Under the pieces are notes generated by a model, which saw only the letters and a program-made list of their open reading frames with translations, had not been told where the DNA came from and did not search any database. A stretch of DNA of 64,000 nucleotides from Pohlia nutans (Eukaryota; Streptophyta; Bryopsida; Bryales; Mniaceae): the NCBI GenBank assembly GCA_022496805.1, contig CM040086.1:7194501-7258500 (forward strand), written 5' to 3'. The stretch's first letter is position 1; each line of letters starts with the position of its first letter. The translations under genes and the position numbers were made by a program. Positions 36,454 through 47,886 of the stretch are shown here, in pieces.

Positions 36454-36971
36454 GTATATATATACTAGCAGAAACCCTTGTTGCAATGCAACACAAAACT
36501 AAAAATCATGATAAAGAAACATGGAACCCGTTGCAAAGAATGCTTATTGGAAGAAATTGAAAAATTTGTGTATACCGGTACATGAAAATAGTCACCAAAA
36601 CATGCAAATAAATGAAAATGGATGAAAATGATATGATAAGACATTGGATGATAATTGACCAAGGAAAGACTTGCCCGAAAACCTGACCATCCGGGTGACG
36701 GATGAAAACGTGACCACGCGAGTGACGGATGATATCGTGACGGATTTTGAGACACAAGAGTCGTGACATCGGGTCGTGACACTGTACATTTAATATAATA
36801 GATAATTGTACTTATATACATACCTAGTTAAACGTATACTATATGTATACATATATATATATATATATAAATGTACATATATTTATATACTTATATGCCT
36901 ATAAATAAGAAACTGTATTTGAACATATAAATATATAAATATATAAATATATAAGTATACATATATTGATT

Positions 36972-37008
<37 letters not shown>

Positions 37009-37439
37009 TTGTATAAATATTAGTATATATGACTCCATGGGGGTGCACTGTACCAAGCATGTCTAAGTATACGTGAGTGCACAGATGGGGTATTTATTTG
37101 AACATTTCCGTATTACATATACATACAATATTAAAATAAACATATGTAGAGTTGAAAATATTTACGCATATACTTACATTAAACACATATTTAGGACATA
37201 GTAGACTGTGTATACAAAGGTTTTTAGACATACAATCCCAGTCGTATACATCGCATCACAACAAATTCCATTCAGAAATTGTCAATATCTTATTTGTAAT
37301 CGAATTACAAATGAGAATTCTGAATTTTACGTTTAAAATTTAATACAAAATATTGTTGATCAGTGCAATAATAGGTCTAACCGTATGCCGATAGAATCTA
37401 AAATTCGTAATGTACAACTTTTATTCATACATCAGGTTC

Positions 37440-37654
37440 AAGATATCCCTCTTAGCTGCATTTTACAATGCATTCTCGCGCGGACTTGTGAAGCCGTGGT
37501 GTGGAACAGTTTGGCGCTGCTGGAGCAGCTGAAACAGACGCTGCGAGATCAGGAATCCGAAGTGCTCGTTCATCATTGTCCTTGCATTGCACCTGCGCGT
37601 CGCCACATTCTCAGCCTCCTGAGGTCCATTCGAATTCGTGCCAATAGCACATAA
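37440..37654 (+). other. Isolated coding-like fragment, unrecognised
   Basis: A GC-richer island with an ORF ending at TAA 37652-37654. It includes TCEAVVWNSLALLEQLKQTL and RRHILSLLRSIRIRANST. It sits in very AT-rich DNA without a clear start or neighbouring exon. It may be a captured gene fragment. No family recognised. Confidence 0.25.
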
Positions 37655-38385
37655 TTCTCACTAGTAGCAGACCTGTCGTTTTTTTTTCCAACTTTGTGGA
37701 AACAGTGAACAGTGGCTGAATATTATACTTATATTTTTGTCTTCTTGTGACCAAACCTACTCACCAGCATTGTCACAGCCCATGTGCTTGGCGCGGTTTC
37801 ACTACTTTTTTTAATTATAGTAAGTGAGAAACAACATGTTTTCTACTAGTGTCTAGATAGTGTTTGCAGCTCAGATTGTTAGACTTGGGACAATATCACA
37901 TCAATCCGGTTGTGTTTGTAGAGAATCAATAACAAAACAATGTTCAGTTGTGTTTGAATAAGATACCATGTGTAGCTTTGCTTTAAGCCCGAATATGACC
38001 TCATGTTTATTTTATTTTGCAGTTTTGATGTGGACTTCCTTTTGTTTCTATCAACACATGCAATGCTCTTTTTTTTTACTGATTGTGATGATAGAAAATC
38101 TGGTCACTTTTAACCTTTAAGCGTTCACACTACATTTTTCCAGTCAAACCTCATCAATTTCTCACGTTTGAAAATGTGTTATATCTGATTGGGATTTTTT
38201 GACATATAATGTATCCTTACACTAATTCTTCCATAATTATTTAAATAAAAAAGAAATTTTATAAGATTTTAAAGAGTTTTTCTCTTGTAATAGCCATAGT
38301 AATTACAAAAATGCCTAAAATAGTAAGAATTGTTTAGGAAATATGTAAATAATAGCGATGAACAACAAGGTGTAGGTTGCATGCT

Positions 38386-38538
38386 TCTCGAGCGTACAAT
38401 TGAAAATCTTATTCTACAACGTGCATTGGAATTATTCTACAATGTACATTGGAATTTTAGGGCTATGAGCTTTAATCCCTAAACATTGAAAATCTTATTC
38501 TACAACGTACATTAGAATTTTAGGGCTATGAGCTTTAA
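38386..38538 (+). repeat. Short tandem duplication next to a TTAA element
   Basis: TTGAAAATCTTATTCTACAACGT followed by ACATT(G/A)GAATTTTAGGGCTATGAGCTTTAA occurs twice (about 38401-38492 and 38486-38538). The TTAA element begins at the end of the second copy. Confidence 0.75.
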
Positions 38539-39341
38539 CCCTTTAGTGCCCAGGGTACTGTAGCTCAGAGCCCTAGATTTCAGTAGATTTTTTCACTGTG
38601 GTTGAGACTACCAAAAATAGAATGGGTCAAATTAGAAAGTAACCGTACAATTCTATTTTCAACTCGAGAGCACACATTTTATTAAAATTTGAGAATCATC
38701 CGATGGTGGGATCGGAAGATTATAGTATGTATTTGAATTGTATAATGCACGCTCAAAAACGAGATTTTGGGGGGTGTGTGACTTCAAAGTTAAATATAAT
38801 TTGAGATAAATTTTCAAAAATAAAAGCAAAGAAGTTCAGCTATGCCCTATGTCAACACCTCTCCGTTGCAATCTTTCATATCAAAAATAGAGTCACACAT
38901 AATTATTGTGAGATTTATAAGTGAAAGTGACTTGTCCATGTACGGTTTAGGACAAAATTTTATACGTTGAAAATTGACAGGAGTGGGTACATTAGTCAAA
39001 ATCGGATTACACACACTAATGGAAGATGAAGAAGAGAACACAATCCAAAAAAATAAAACAAGATAACAAACTTCCAAACACAAGAAATACTACATAGTAC
39101 ATATGTTGTATTTGTAAGTATTTACTGTATTTTCAAGTACTTGCAGAATTTTCGCGTTCTGTTGATAGGTATTTTGATAGTTGTACAATTCCAAATTGAA
39201 AATTTCTTTTTCTGGAAGGTGCGTAATGTATGTGGGCAAATCTGAACTTCAAAACTGAAGTTCCAATTCTTCACGGATTCTCTGCTAATTGCATTTCGGA
39301 CGTTGTAGTGACCATAATGTGGTTTGCTGGGCACTAAAGGG
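38539..39341. mobile_element. piggyBac-like miniature element, perfect 15-bp terminal repeats
   Basis: Both ends read CCCTTTAGTGCCCAG (38539-38553, and reverse-complemented at 39327-39341). The element is flanked by TTAA at 38535-38538 and 39342-39345. TTAA target duplication with CCC-starting ends is the piggyBac signature. The 803-bp interior is AT-rich with no transposase. This is the best-preserved member of the TTAA family in the window. Confidence 0.8.
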
Positions 39342-39523
39342 TTAATCCCTGAACATCCCAAGGTGTCCCCAGAATCAGGAGTTTGAGAAAAATTATTATA
39401 AAGTGATGTTTAGAAGAATATTTTGGAATTGTTATACAAATGAGTCTTTGCAATTCTCCAAATCTGGAGAGGCCGGCTGTAGGCATTTAGGGGTTTGAAT
39501 AATATGCATGCTGAAGCACTCAG

Positions 39524-39653
39524 TTTAAATTAGCTTGTGGTAAGCTGGACATGGTAACATCTGCCATCATACATATGACATAAGCCTGCTTCAAGTGTCA
39601 TATATATGATGGCAGATGTGACCATGTCTAGCTTACCACAAGGTAATTTAAAT
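39524..39653. repeat. ~130-bp fold-back hairpin element
   Basis: TTTAAATTAGCTTGTGGTAAGCTGGACATGG and CATCTGCCATCATA on the left pair with CCATGTCTAGCTTACCACAAGGTAATTTAAA and TATGATGGCAGATG on the right, around a short loop near 39580-39595. Flanks TCAG/TCAG suggest a 4-bp target duplication. A transcript would form one long imperfect hairpin, as in MITEs that give rise to small RNAs. Confidence 0.75.
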
Positions 39654-39986
39654 CAGCAAGTTACAAGGTGGCACCTGGTGCAATTAGATACTGGCATTGT
39701 ACATCAATGTGAAAGAATGGTGGCTTAAGTTATGATCAAGTGCTGAGTGAGGCTATCTACTGTAGGCTTTAGGATAGACCACTCGCAAGTAACCTCAGCA
39801 GCCCTCCACTGTGTTTTGAAATCCCCCAGGCTCCTGCTTCAACACTCATTTGCTTTCCCCATGTCCGCTGCATGCTCAGTTCAGGTTTTTCCCACTCAAA
39901 GTGCTACAACCGTAAGCTGTATCGCAAGGTAGTGTAGGTGCTGCCAATTCCCTTGTCGCGTCCAGGTTGATTGAGTACTGCAGAAC

Positions 39987-42033
39987 ATGGCTTCGGGAAG
40001 CAGAGCAGGGAGTGGGAGGTCGGATCTTTTCGGGTTGCTTGCTGAGTCTTCCAGTGAAGATCTATCAGTTACTGAGTCTGCGGAGATGGAGGAGGAGGAT
40101 GATGATGCCAGTGTAGATGCAGCTTCCAGCAGCGATCCGGAGCCCAGTTTTTACACGATATGGCGAGAGCCGTTTGACCTCAACAAGCTCCCACAATCTG
40201 TTTCGTTGGAGCTGATCAAGCGAGCTCTATTTCTCTTGGAAAGCGATGCAGCTCGGTACCCAGCGACGTTCTTCCAAAGCACTGGTGGGCTCTGTAATGA
40301 CGGCATTCCATTCAAGAAGCTGGTCGATGACAGGCTCTTACCGTTGGAGGACCTTGTGGGCACGTATTCAGTCAGCAAGAAGGGAAATCGCTACCCCCTC
40401 AAGCTGATTATGGACAAAGCCACGGCTCGGGATGCGCTCCACATGTACCAGCGAGTCGCCGAGTCTATGGCGGGACGTACCCTGACAATGGAAAATTTGG
40501 GACCAGCTTCATCCGCGGACTTGCGCTGTACTATCAGAGGAATAAGAATGTCAAATGGGCGGATAAAGCAGCGTCGCTGGCGAAATCACGAGAGAATTCC
40601 CCTAGTAAGAACCCTAATAAGCTCATTCCTCTGTGCTTGCGGGAGCAAATTCAAGCAATGCTGAATGTGTTTGCGCTTTATTTAGATGAGGTAAACAGTC
40701 GCAAACGTGGCCCCAATCAGAATGTCGCTGCAGCACCTCGTCCTGTCGCTGCAGCACCACGTCATATCGCTGCAACACCACCGCCACCACGTCCTTTTGC
40801 TGCAGCACCTCGCCCTGTCTTAAACCCTGTTCCTCTATCATCGAGGATGCCTGCACCGTTGCCTGGCAGTAAGCGGTCGCCTCCTCCCGTGCGGACGGAG
40901 AATCCTCCTGCTGCAGCTCAGCGCAAGGTCTCCCCAATGCAAGGCATGATTAAACAGCATGCAGGTGTGGAGGGCAAAATTAGTCGCTTGCAGCAGAGGG
41001 AGGAGAACTTGACAAAGGAGCTGGCTGATGCAGAATTGGAGTGCAAGAAGTGTGCTGAAGCAGAGAGTTCTTGCTAGGATGAGCATACGGACTTGCGGCA
41101 GAAGGCAAAATTGGTTGGGGACGACGTCGAAGAAAAGGCCCGACTGAATGCTGCTGTCAGAGCAAAAACTCAAGAAGCCAACAACGCCACTGCTTCTCTG
41201 GAAGCTGTGGAAGCCATCGTCACCAAAACGAAGGCTGAAGCACAGAATATTCAGAAGCAGCTGACCGACACAAAAGCAGAACTTCGTAAGATCAGCGAGA
41301 AGATTGACGAGCTCGTCGTTCAGAACAGCTCTATCCGACCGCACGCTTTCACCGGGTTGCTTCCTGCTAAGTCCTTTGGCATAGAGCTTCTGAAGACATC
41401 TCAGCCCTGCGCTAGCTGCAGGAAGTTTTTTACTAACCAAGCACTCGCACCATTCAGCTGTGGATGCTTCTTCCACCCCCACTGCATGTTCAGGATTGCA
41501 CTTTCCAGGTCTGCTCGTTGCCCGAGGTGTGCCGAGGCTCCAACCGCATTGTAGAAGGCGCAATGGGATCCGCCACAACCTCTGAGGCGTTCATGGAAAG
41601 CATGAAAGCAACAAAGGCAAGAATGGTGGCTCTTGGATGGGAGCCTCCAATCGATCAACCCGCCACCAGTGAGCTGAATTTGGCGGAAGTTCTTGGTTTT
41701 GCGACCGGATTGGATGCCAGTGCCGGTTTTGGGGTGTCGAAGCGACACTGTGCCTCTCGTGAAGCCCCTGGGACTGTCGTCAATTTGGACGACCTGAATG
41801 GTGCAGGCTCTTCGGAAGTGGCGGCAGCAACAGCTGCAAGCTCTTTGGAAGCGGCGGCAACAACAGATGCAGGCTCTATGGAAGTGGCGGAAGCAACAAC
41901 TGCAAGCTCTTTGGAAGCACTGGCGGCAGCAACAGATGCAATGGAAGTGACGGCAGCAACAAATGCAGGAGGTGTGGACGTGGCGGCAGCAACAGATGCA
42001 GCTATGGAAGACATGAGCGAAGTGGCGGAATAG
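39987..42033 (+). pseudogene. Coiled-coil / RING-like zinc-finger gene, copy 2 (frameshifted)
   Basis: Paralogue of 29079-31280. ATG at 39987 opens MASGSRAGSGRSDLFGLL, then an acidic stretch and the shared block GGLCNDGIPFKKL...VSKKGNRYPLKLI. A single-base frame change near 40478 moves the shared YPDNGKFGTSFIRGLALYYQ into another frame. That frame runs through a Pro/Ala-rich linker to an in-frame TAG at 41075-41077, then continues through a coiled coil to the RING-like motif (CASC, CGCFFHPHC, CPRC, ending about 41540). A second frame change near 41545 leads to an Ala-rich acidic tail ending at 42033. The zinc ligands match copy 1. Two frame changes plus one stop make it a pseudogene. It has no transposase-like partner beside it. 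Confidence 0.6.
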
Positions 42034-42920
42034 CTAGTTACACCAGCATAGCTTAATCTGCAGGGCTCCCCTCATACGGTTTCCCCACCATGCTTCAGCA
42101 ATGTCCCTCTGTGATTTTTTGGTTCTCTCTACAATGCAGTCAGCTGCTACGGGTTTAGTGTAGTAGAATGTATAGTGTAGGACAATGTATAAAATTTTCC
42201 ACGGGTACAAAATTGTACATACTAGAATGTAATCCCTGTGTCCCACTATTACGAGCACCTCCTGAAATTCAGCGTAGTGCTAGAAACACTATGGTGAATT
42301 TTAGGAGACCGTGCTTGTTATATTGGGACAGACTGGGAGTATAGTTTTTGCACTCATCTGCATTGCACCTTTTAGTAAAGCATATAATTTTTGGAATTCA
42401 TTTGTATGCCAGAATGTCATCCTCTCCTTTTCTTTTTCTTTCAACGTTTGAATCAAATGATTCGTTGGAAGCAAGACATCAGCCAAATCTCACAGGAGAG
42501 CTTGACCACAATCGCAATACATTGTCACTCACTCACTCATTCTTCAACTGAACGGAGTTTCTCACTCTTGTTTTTGCATCAATCAATCTCCTTGCTGCAG
42601 CAAGGTCAGCCATACTCACTTCCTCTTTATTTTTGGTATCCTGAAGAAAAAACACTTCACGAGCTTCTCAACATACCTACGCACTAAGTAAGTGACACTT
42701 GCTTTTTCATATCCAAAATATATAAACACAAAAATAAATGTACAATTTATTAGGTGCTTGCTACCCCAGATAATGTGTCTCTGAGGTCATCCGTGTGTGG
42801 TTGCAACTTTGGTGACAACAGACAATCCAATGCCGTTGTTTTTTTGTTTTTTTTCAATTTATGTTTTCTTTTTTGCAGCATGTTATTTTGACAAGGTTGC
42901 ATGCGTGCATTTGGGTGCAG

Positions 42921-43129
42921 GGGGATCTGACGGTGGTGGATGAGGACATGGGGACCTTGAAATGTCAATACACGAGCAACATTGCAACAGGATTAGCGGC
43001 GGGCGCTTTCCTGTTCTTGCTGGTAGCGCAGATGTTCGTCATGATCGTCACACGTTGCCTCTGCTGTGGCAATGGCTACAAGCCCGGCACTGCCCGCACT
43101 CTCGCTGTCTTACTCTTCATCTTCTCATG
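42921..43129 (+). pseudogene. Orphan DUF1218 exon (modifying-wall-lignin-like membrane protein)
   Basis: Exon bounded by GGGTGCAG and TG|GTAATT. It encodes GDLTVVDEDMGTLKCQY, then the DUF1218 core SNIATGLAAGAFLFLLVAQM, RCLCCG, KPGTAR and LLFIFSW. DUF1218 proteins are small four-helix membrane proteins; Arabidopsis relatives MWL-1/2 affect secondary-wall lignin. The usual first exon (a signal-like helix) and the last exon (LLAG...NAYHTK-type) were not found nearby. The piece may be a gene fragment, or exons may be separated by the 40-42 kb and 43.8-45.1 kb insertions. The recognised core is intact. Confidence 0.6.
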
Positions 43130-43314
43130 GTAATTAATTAAACGGATTTACCATTCTTCTACTTTCATATATCTGTGATGAAACAGTCATATATCTGACC
43201 TCTTTTATATCACATCCTGCGTTCTCTCATTGTACACACCCACTCACTCGACTTTGTTATGTCACAAGAAGTTGCATATAACTATACTACATAAGGAGTT
43301 TTACAAGTATGAAA

Positions 43315-43500
43315 TTAACCCCTCAAGGACCAAGAAGCCCACATGCTTTCTTCAGCAGTTTTGAATAGGTTCTATGTGGACTTCCTTTTGTCAAATTTGT
43401 TTGTTTTGGAATGGCAGCAAATGCAATGTTCTTCGTTGATTCCAGTGATGTAAAATTTAGTCTCATATGAATTATACTTCACATAGTTGAGGATCAATCT
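43315..43500 (+). repeat. TTAA element copy giving the Harbinger empty site
   Basis: Starts TTAA (43315-43318) then CCCCTCAAGGACCAAG. It continues with TTTTGAATAGGTTCTATGTG and GTGATGTAAAATTTAGTCTC, aligned to 11390-11539 plus 16440 onward. No right terminus found. Confidence 0.7.
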
Positions 43501-44220
43501 ACTCAACGTGCTACGTGTTATTTCTTGCCTTCAATACAGGATTCTAAGTGGAAATACACCCAAGCAAAGAGAACATAACAGAGGAGGGGTCTCGTTTCCG
43601 ACGTTTGCTGCTGAAGCATTGAACTGCTGACGCAGAAATATAATTCTAAAGTTTATTGTTTAGGTTTACCATTTATACATCTGTAAACAGGGAAATATGC
43701 ACAGGGAGATAAAACTACTTGTGGCTACCGACAACTTTCTCAATTGGTATAGGAGCAAAGTAAATGAGATGCATAATACATACAGTCACTACTAGAGAAA
43801 TGGGGTTCCGGTGTAAGAGAAAATCAACAGATATTCTGCTGGTTCGTGTGCGAGTTAGGAACAGTTGATTCTGGATCACAATCAACAGAAATGTCTTGGT
43901 TCGGTGTTGCTTCAATGTCCAAGTATACAGATAAAGAAAGTTTCTAATCTAGCATTCATTTTTTCTGGCCTGCCCGAGGAAAAGTAGCTGCCCGGAAATT
44001 TTGGACTGCCCGGAAAAAAAATTGACTGCTAGGGCCAAGAACCCCGACCCACCACCGTAGGGCCCACCATGGCTAACCGAAGACCAATTCCCAACGGCCG
44101 GATTCGAACACAAGACCTTCTAAACCCTAACCACTTACTAAACCACCACACCACATACACACGCTCATGCAAGTATGAGAATTATCTTGTTAATTATAAG
44201 AGAACTTAACCATTGGCGAT

Positions 44221-44875
44221 TCGTTTGCCATGTACAAAAAGCTTTTTTTTTCAATTTTTTTTTTGCACTATTTCATACAGGGATTTTTCTGTATGTACAA
44301 AAAATTTCAGATTTTTTTGAATTTTTTTTTTTCCGACAAAATCTTGAAGGCTGGAGCTGTTTTCTTTTCCCAGCAGTCTTTGAATATTTTTAACGATGTA
44401 AAAAAAACTTTTTTTTCAATTTTTTTTTGCAGTATTATATGCAGGGATTTTTCTGTATCTAGAAAAAATTTCAAATTTTTTTGAATTTTTTTTTTTTTGG
44501 ACAAAATCTTGAAGGCTGGAGCTGTTTTTTTTTTCCCCGCAGTCTTTGAATATTTTTAACGATGTAAAAAAAACTTTTCTTTCAATTTTTTTTTGCAGTA
44601 TTATATGCAGGGATTTTTCTGTATCTAGAAAAAATTTCAAATTTTTTTGATTTTTTTTTTTTTTGGACAAAATCTTGAAGGCTGGAGCTGTTTTTTTTTT
44701 TCCCAGCAGTCTTTGAATATTTTTAACGATGTAAAAAAAAAAAAAAAAATCAATTTTTTTTTGCAGTATTATATGCAGGGATTTTTCTGTATCTAGAAAA
44801 AATTTCAAATTTTTTTGAATTTTTTTTTTTTCGACAAAATCTGTCTTGGTTCTGTCTTGTTTTGACGCACTCTCT
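44221..44875. repeat. Tandem array, ~170-bp unit, about four copies, inside CACTA
   Basis: Units share GCAGGGATTTTTCTGTATCTAG, GACAAAATCTTGAAGGCTGGAGCTG and CAGTCTTTGAATATTTTTAACGATGTAAAAAA. They are separated by long T runs of variable length. Poly-Phe/Lys ORFs across it are artefacts. Confidence 0.9.
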
Positions 44876-44879
44876 AGTA

Positions 44880-44975
44880 GTGAATCAACAGGAACTTGTT
44901 GGTTCCAAGAGGAAAATCAACAGGAACTTGTTGGTTCCAACAGAAATCAACAGGAACTTGTTGGTTCTGTGCAGA
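44880..44975. repeat. ~30-bp tandem repeat inside CACTA
   Basis: AATCAACAGGAACTTGTTGGTTC repeats three times with short spacers. A related phrase (TTGGTTTCAACAG) follows at about 45010. Such subterminal motifs may be transposase-binding sites. Confidence 0.75.
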
Positions 44976-45299
44976 TGACTAAATGTTTGCTATGTTAAAC
45001 TCATTCTCTGTTGGTTTCAACAGATGTGTATTGGTTTTGTCTTGGTTTTTACGCACTCTCTAGTAGTGAGTCTACACGGTGGAATGCCATCATCATCTTC
45101 ATTAATCCAACACAAGTTCGCTGCCAAACACCAACATGGGTGATCAACTTAGGCACATGTGTAGCTTCAGGAGCCCATTCAAAGTTAACTCGTGTGGGAG
45201 CCACTACTTTGTTTCCTTCATTTCCACTTCGCCGATGAAGCATAAGCAAACGCCACCACGGCTTCCTCGTTGGTGTCACCCCCCGTTTGCTTCACCCTA

Positions 45300-45552
45300 A
45301 ACCCTTTCAATGCGTACTGCTGAAGCACTCACCTGCTGACGCACAACATCGTGTTTGTTGAATTCAGTTGTATGTCAAAATGTCATCCTCTCCATCTCTT
45401 TTTCTACCAATGTGTGATGCTAAAGCACTCACCTGCTGACGCACATCATCGTGTTTGTTAAAATCATGTGTATGTCAAAATGTCATCCTCTCCATCTCTT
45501 TTTCTGCCAATGTGTGATGCTGAAGCACTCACCTGCTGACGCACAGCATGAA
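45300..45552. repeat. ~112-bp tandem repeat
   Basis: GCTGAAGCACTCACCTGCTGACGCAC, then TGTATGTCAAAATGTCATCCTCTCC and TCTTTTTCT(A/G)CCAATGTGTGATG, repeats two and a half times. Related single units occur near 42390-42440, 43605-43640 and 45860-45965, so the unit is dispersed. Spacers are not unique, so it is not CRISPR-like. Confidence 0.8.
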
Positions 45553-46431
45553 ATTCATAAGAAGTTCAACATGAATAACAAGATCCCAGGCTGGATACTC
45601 TTGATACCTATGCTCCGCTCTATATTTCACTTACAATTTGAACACTTGCCAAACACTTCCTTGAAGGGCTAAGCTAGACATGGCAGCAAAAGGTATGTGG
45701 ACCTGGTATATTGTGGCACAGTAATACTCCTAATGTCCTGAAATCACTCTTTGTCGGGGATTTTACACAGAATCCACTATAAAGGTACTATATTATTGGT
45801 ATAAGTATATTGAACGTGTAGAGGGTGCAAAACTCAGGTCTTAAGAAAGTTATGGATATCATTTGTTGAATTCCGTTGCATGTCAAAATCAGTGACATCG
45901 TCTCCTTCTCATTTTCTTTCATCAGGTTTTACTGCTGAGGCATTCACCCGTTGATGCACCACTAGAACCGACATTTGCTCCAGAGGTGCTGCCAAGTCTC
46001 CATATGGCACGTAAGCTTCAGAAAAACGAGCCAACCAAAGTTTGATCATATTGCAACACAACCAAAGGAGCGTGATATTTTAAAGTGGACCCCCGGACTC
46101 ACTTGAATATCCAATTTGATAGTCAATATCAAAATTCAGATTTACAAGTCAATCGAACTCTTCCCTGGTCTTTTAAAATATGCTTAGAAGTCTTTTCGCA
46201 CATATACTACACCCTAACAAAATTCTAGACAACGCAATGTCACGGCCCTAAACTGCAAATAGCCTCGGGAATATACTTTCTACTGTGCTGAAGCAATGCA
46301 GCATGCGAAGCCTTACTGCAGCTTAGAGCCTAGTGAACCACTTTGAATCTCCCTCCACGTGGCAGGACGGCTCGAATCTTAGTGCACCGTTCCAGCCGAT
46401 TATTTATCTGCGACAGCACCAATTCACAAAT

Positions 46432-47828
46432 TCATACGTACAGTGCATAACAAAGCCATCGTCTACAAGTCGATCTCAATTTCAATGTGTGAAAAAAGAC
46501 TACCTTTTTGTCAGGTCGACCAGGTTGCTCGATTACCAGGTCGTAGTAGTCGGGGATGACATCTCGCGGCAACAGAATTGCAATCTCGTCCCGAATTTGG
46601 GACACAGGCCAGGACTCGCCCACCCCAAACGCAGGCAGCACTTCGCCCCTGAACACGACCTCCGTTTTGACCATGTCTGGAATCACAGTCTGATCCATCG
46701 CCACCCATAGCTGCCCTTCACGCCTATACCTCACATAACAAAAGTTCATATACAGCACCTGCCGTGCTAGATGGTAACGAAATCCCACACTGCCTCGGTT
46801 GACTACGTATTTGATGATGTCTTGTCCGCTCTACCACTTCTCATTCCACCCAGGGTCCATTAAGCTTGCCAGAAGCAAGGCAGAGGGAGATCAAAAGACA
46901 TACATTGTAGGAGTGCGCCGAATATCATCTGCTACCGCAAACAAATCAGCCATTATGTGCACTGGTAGGAACCACTGCACATGTGCCACCTTGCTGCCCG
47001 TGCCCCCCTTCATTGCGGCCGCAATGTCATGGGCCATCTTCAAACGAAAGGCCTCGGACGTGTGCATGTCAGGGAGTGGCCAAAATATATCACTCAGTTT
47101 TGGAAGCGGCAGCGCCTCCAAACTTCCATACAACTCAGAGCCAGAGCGAGGGACATACACTGCTCGCAGAAAGAAAGTGCCATTCTCTAGTAGCTGTCTA
47201 TGGTTCCTCCCATTGCGACTGCTTCGCCAATTTCATGGTGTAGTACCAATATGACATCCAACACAAACGAGGGCGGTACCAAGTCATCCCAGTACGAGGC
47301 ATACAAATAGTTGCATGCGCGGGGCTCGTTGGCTGATAAAACCGGATCAAGTTCCAATTGTCGACGTTGATAAGCATGACGCACCTCGATTGCTACCAGC
47401 TTGTGCACATCCCTACCTCAAACAGTGCTGGCATGAAACTAGAACCGGAGAATCTACGCCTTCCACGCGCCCGCAAAGGATTCTTGACTGTGGACACGAG
47501 CATCCTTCGCCCAAGGACCCTTTGCTGCAGCCTTCAAGGTAACCCATGAGCCGACCTCAACCTGCAACGGAATCCACCTTCCTGTAGCATCTTTGTTGTT
47601 GTAAATCACAACGGACTGCACCTCAGCTGCTGGGTTATTCTGCCCTACCATGATTGCGTGCTTCCACTGTATAAACCTTGCTAAAACCAACAACGCTAAT
47701 GCGGCAGCAGCACCGTCTTCTTCGCTATGAAATAAAACGGCAAAATGCTGATGTGCATGCGGACACATGACTGTTGCTCCATGTGGAGCGGAGTCAACAG
47801 TTTTCCCGCGCAGACGGGTCCCCTTCAA
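46432..47828 (-). pseudogene. Broken coding sequence, family unrecognised
   Basis: Coding-like sequence on the minus strand with uneven frames. 47828-47454 includes ALLVLARFIQWKHAIMVGQ and GRWIPLQVEVGSWVTLKAAA. 47408-47187 stays in the same frame beyond several stops (VHKLVAIEVRHAYQRRQLEL, NYLYASYWDDLVPPSFVL). The frame then changes near 47185 (ENGTFFLRAVYVPRSGSELY) and runs to 46432 through TGA at about 46891 and a nearby TAG. This part includes EAFRLKMAHDIAAAMKGG, RYHLARQVLYMNF and QIRDEIAILLPRDVIPDYYD. Composition and block structure suggest a real ancient protein of at least 400 residues. I recognise no domain. Confidence 0.4.
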
Positions 47829-47886
47829 TGCGGCCAGTTAGACTATTCATCAATTATAATATTGCAGTCATGGAATTTAAAACTGA

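Larger units (their letters stand above)
43787..45068. mobile_element. Non-autonomous CACTA element (1,282 bp)
   Basis: Ends CACTACTAGAGA (left) and TCTCTAGTAGTG (right) form an inverted repeat starting CACTA. Flanks are AGT (43784-43786) and AGT (45069-45071), the 3-bp duplication typical of CACTA/EnSpm. No transposase ORF. Much of the interior is tandem repeats (44221-44880 and about 44880-44970). An internal CTCTCTAGTAGTG at about 44870-44882 duplicates the right end. Confidence 0.8.

Noticed and set aside
44230..44808. Phe/Lys-rich ORFs
   Set aside because: Translations of T/A runs in the CACTA internal satellite.
45300..45552. Possible CRISPR-like array
   Set aside because: Plain tandem repeat of ~112 bp without unique spacers, in a plant nuclear context.
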